DNA of 7,349 bases, taken from assembly GCA_005879065.1 (NCBI GenBank), contig VBLU01000164.1:1-7349 (forward strand). Direction: 5' to 3'. This document shows positions 5,159 to 7,349 of the stretch, in pieces. The first letter of the stretch is position 1, and the number at the start of each line of letters is the position of its first letter. The translations under genes were made by a program, and so were the position numbers. The notes beneath the pieces were generated by a model. It was given only the letters and a program-made list of their open reading frames with translations, had not been told where the DNA came from and made no database searches. This stretch comes from Methanobacteriota archaeon. GTDB lineage: Archaea > Thermoplasmatota > Thermoplasmata > RBG-16-68-12.

Positions 5159-7349
5159 TCAGAAGCCCCGCTTTCCTCCTTTCGGGGGTGGCGGAATCCG
5201 AGCCGGCTTCCGGTGGGACAGGGCGAACAAGGCTCGTCGCCGCCGTTTCCACGCAAGCAACGCGCCCAGGACGGCGATGGCTCCGATCGCGGCGACGATC
5301 CCGCTCAGCGGGATGGGACCGTACGGCCCCTGCGGGCTCAGTAGATTCGTGTTCACCGTGAAGTCAGCGGATTTCGAACCCACGTTCCCTGCGTTGTCCG
5401 AGCAACTCGCGACGACGGTGTGCGGCCCATCCTCGAGGTCGGACAATCGATAGGAAAACCCGGAGCCGAGGGCCGTCGAGGCCCCGCCATCGAGGGCGAC
5501 CGAGCATCCCGCGATGCCAGACGTCGAATCCGTCACCTGGTTCACCTGAATCGACAGCGAGGACGATGTGATCGGGTTTCCGGGCGCATTCGGAAGGACG
5601 AGCGAGAAGGACGGAGGCGTCCGGTCGATCTTGATCTGCGTCACGGAACTCGCCCGATTCCCTGCCGCATCAATCGCGACGATCTCCATCAGGAAATTGC
5701 CGTCCGTGTCGATGACGACGGGACCCGCATAGGGGACGGCTCCACCCGTCCCGATTCGAATCGTCTGGAACGCGACCCCACTCGTCCCATCGGTCGCCTT
5801 TGACGTGACGGTCACGTTGCTCTGATACCAGCCGGCGTTCCCCATGCGTCCCACGGGGTTCACAGTGATCGTCGGTAACGTCCCGTCGATGGGGACGGTG
5901 ACGTAGACAATCGCCGAGGGGTTGCCCGCCTTGTCCTCAGCGAAATATACCAAAGTGTGAGCGCCGTCGCCGGCAACGAGCTGCGGCCCCGTGTATGGCT
6001 TTAACGTGGTGTTATCCAGGGCCGCCTCGATTCTGTCGGGCCCGCTCGTCGCATCGACGGAAGAGAGGGTGACAAGGACGGAGCCATGGCACCATCCGGC
6101 ATCTCCCGGCTGGGAGCAGGACGTGGCTCGCGTCACGGTCGGAGCGACCGTATCGATTTGGATCGTCTCGCTCTGGACTGGTTCGACGTTTCCGACAACG
6201 TCCGTCGAGAAATATTCGAGAAGATGGGACCCATCGCCGCCGACGGTGAAGGGTGCCATGTAGACCGAGTACGGCCCGCCGTCCACGCGGTACGATGTGT
6301 TCCGCACTCCGTCCCCGGTCTCGTTCACGGTCAAAGTGACCGTCACGGTCGACAGCCACCACGAGTTGTGTCCGAAGGTCCCGCCCATCGAAGCCGTCGT
6401 CAAAGGCGCCGTGGTGTCCGGTCGGAAGCGGCCCGTAACGACCTGTTGGGGGGCAACCGAAGCCGACGCATTTTTCGTGAACAGGACCACCGTGTTTCCC
6501 ATGCCGGGATCGATGGTGACCTCTTGGATCGACAACGAGTAGCTCACGTTTTCCGTGATGAGCGCCCCGTCAACGACCCAGTCGATCGGGGTCGTCCACA
6601 TCGGGAGGAAGATCGTGATGGAGCCACCCAGCTTCGAGTAGCCCGCGTTCGGGATTTGCGAATTACTGAAACCGCCACACGTCTCCGTCGTGGAGTACCA
6701 GCCGACCTGGCGTCCATCGACATCCTGCACCCGAAGGAAGACGTCGGGATTCGACGATTGCAGGGAGAACAGGATCCCGCGGCTCGTTTCCCGAGTTCGG
6801 GATGAAAGGAGCCGCACGACGTCCTGCCAGGCGGCCGCGAATCGAGTGGCCGCGTACGCGGTCTGGTCCATGTTGTACATGACCCGCGAGGACTCGAACC
6901 AAATGTTCAGTCCGCGGGCGTTCGACTTCACGCCTGGTTCCGACCAGTTCGCGCGGACGACCAGGCTCTCCCAATCCGTCACCGAGCGTGCGGCGTCCCG
7001 GATGCTTTGCGCCAACGTGGCGTCGTCCCGGACAAGGGAGAAGAAGTGGAAGAGATCCCGGACTCCCGAATCCGCCCGCATCGCTTGCGCGTTGTTTCGG
7101 TCGGTTCGGAGATGGTCGTAGACGGTCTGGTTGAAGTTCGGCTGGTCGATCATCGGGACGCCGAGATTGCGGAACGCGGCGATCGCGTTCACGACCGCCG
7201 GGACATTGGCGACGTCGATCGAAGAAAGCGTGTAGTCTCGGAGGCCGAGGTTCGCCGTTCCGTAATCGGCGACGATTGAGCTCGAAAACGTCATTGGGTC
7301 CGCGGCCGCCACGAAGGGGTCCTCGATGAGACGGCCGAGGAATTGGTCG
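5159..7349 (-). CDS. Clostripain-family (C11) surface protease, C-terminal part with Ig-like repeats and membrane anchor
   Basis: The frame is open from the right edge, giving 729 residues before a TGA; the N-terminus, including the expected catalytic His and Cys, lies outside. Residue numbers here start at the in-frame GTG at 7312, which is not proposed as the start. Residues upstream of that GTG to about 170 match the C-terminal half of a clostripain-like peptidase: FLGRLIEDPF, IVADYGTA, YTLSSIDVANV and the late RGLNIWFESS...YN element. A beta-rich region follows (about 178-299), then four Ig-like repeats (300-656). A single hydrophobic segment lies at about 668-688 and ends in WKRRRR. The basic, proline-rich tail PPPPKGGKRGF is probably cytosolic, so the protease would face outside. 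C399/C408 and C603/C637 could form disulfides, fitting an extracellular location. It is convergent with the RecJ-like gene. Protease activity is inferred, since the catalytic residues are not visible. Confidence 0.83.
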   Translation of the reverse strand, partial: DQFLGRLIEDPFVAAADPMTFSSSIVADYGTANLGLRDYTLSSIDVANVPAVVNAIAAFRNLGVPMIDQPNFNQTVYDHLRTDRNNAQAMRADSGVRDLFHFFSLVRDDATLAQSIRDAARSVTDWESLVVRANWSEPGVKSNARGLNIWFESSRVMYNMDQTAYAATRFAAAWQDVVRLLSSRTRETSRGILFSLQSSNPDVFLRVQDVDGRQVGWYSTTETCGGFSNSQIPNAGYSKLGGSITIFLPMWTTPIDWVVDGALITENVSYSLSIQEVTIDPGMGNTVVLFTKNASASVAPQQVVTGRFRPDTTAPLTTASMGGTFGHNSWWLSTVTVTLTVNETGDGVRNTSYRVDGGPYSVYMAPFTVGGDGSHLLEYFSTDVVGNVEPVQSETIQIDTVAPTVTRATSCSQPGDAGWCHGSVLVTLSSVDATSGPDRIEAALDNTTLKPYTGPQLVAGDGAHTLVYFAEDKAGNPSAIVYVTVPIDGTLPTITVNPVGRMGNAGWYQSNVTVTSKATDGTSGVAFQTIRIGTGGAVPYAGPVVIDTDGNFLMEIVAIDAAGNRASSVTQIKIDRTPPSFSLVLPNAPGNPITSSSLSIQVNQVTDSTSGIAGCSVALDGGASTALGSGFSYRLSDLEDGPHTVVASCSDNAGNVGSKSADFTVNTNLLSPQGPYGPIPLSGIVAAIGAIAVLGALLAWKRRRRALFALSHRKPARIPPPPKGGKRGF
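5249..5311 (-). other. C-terminal transmembrane anchor of the protease
   Basis: This encodes PLSGIVAAIGAIAVLGALLAW and is the only strongly hydrophobic stretch in the visible protein. It is followed at once by KRRRR, so by the positive-inside rule the short tail is cytosolic and the repeats and protease domain are outside the cell. Confidence 0.82.
5345..6415 (-). repeat. Four tandem Ig-like (OmpL47/Big-type) protein repeats
   Basis: Approximate repeat boundaries on DNA are 6149-6415, 5882-6148, 5621-5881 and 5345-5620, each about 87-92 codons. Shared features are an opening D-x-x-x-P (DTTAP, DTVAP, DGTLP, DRTPP), a VTVTL-like strand, a (D)xTSG turn in repeats 2-4, and a closing DGxHxLxxxxxDxxGN element (GGDGSHLLEYFSTDVVGN, GDGAHTLVYFAEDKAGN, DTDGNFLMEIVAIDAAGN, EDGPHTVVASCSDNAGN). 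Repeats 1-3 also share a G-x-x-x-x-W signature before the first long strand. These are typical of extracellular Ig-like spacer or adhesion modules in archaeal and bacterial surface proteins. Repeat 2 has the C-x8-C insert CSQPGDAGWC. Confidence 0.8.

Noticed and set aside
4086..5453. 455-codon plus-strand open frame running from the RecJ-like gene into the protease gene
   Set aside because: It is an arginine- and glycine-rich shadow of the RecJ-like frame and antisense to the protease gene. It has no domain signature.
1..7349. Possible mobile element, defence island or new multi-gene system
   Set aside because: No transposase, integrase, tRNA, terminal repeats, toxin-antitoxin pair or CRISPR repeat was seen. 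The genes have uniform composition and mostly housekeeping functions.

Overview
The window looks archaeal, most likely a GC-rich euryarchaeote of the Thermoplasmata type (lineage is inference). The supporting signs are TATA-type boxes with short or absent leaders upstream of genes, an archaeal RecJ/GAN-type DHH nuclease, an archaeal-style HTH+ACT amino-acid regulator, a TrpB2-type tryptophan synthase beta chain, and a clostripain-like surface protease with Ig-like repeats and a C-terminal membrane anchor. The DNA is about 60% GC or higher with strongly GC-biased third positions. This creates many long arginine-rich shadow frames, which are not annotated. Seven protein genes are supported: five complete and one cut at each window edge. 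No RNA gene, CRISPR array, insertion sequence or integration scar was seen.

Layout. (1) 1-1295, minus strand: trpB2-type PLP enzyme, running off the left edge. (2) 1296-1454: compact divergent promoter region with a palindromic TATA box for trpB2, a TTTAAAC box for the rightward unit, and several short dyads and direct repeats. (3) 1455-2668, plus strand: the HTH+ACT regulator, followed after 47 bases by a 221-codon gene of unknown function. (4) 2642-3499, minus strand: a Nudix hydrolase followed by a small CoA-binding (YccU-like) protein. The latter ends inside the 3' end of the unknown gene in a 27-base convergent overlap. (5) 3500-3672: divergent promoter region with an imperfect 24-base palindrome. 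(6) 3673-5118, plus strand: the DHH-family RecJ-like exonuclease. (7) 5159-7349, minus strand: the C-terminal part of a clostripain-family protease, with a beta-rich region, four Ig-like repeats and a membrane anchor, running off the right edge.

How the parts may work together. The only neighbourhood with an evident functional logic is trpB2 divergent from the HTH+ACT regulator. An ACT domain normally binds an amino acid and the shared spacer is rich in small symmetric elements, so feedback control of trpB2 (and autoregulation) by the ACT protein is a testable inference. Nudix, CoA-binding and RecJ genes are housekeeping-type functions (nucleotide sanitation, CoA-ligand binding, DNA processing). 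The protease is a cell-surface protein. I do not see a new multi-gene system here. The best leads are the two divergent regulatory regions and the unrecognised 221-codon gene.
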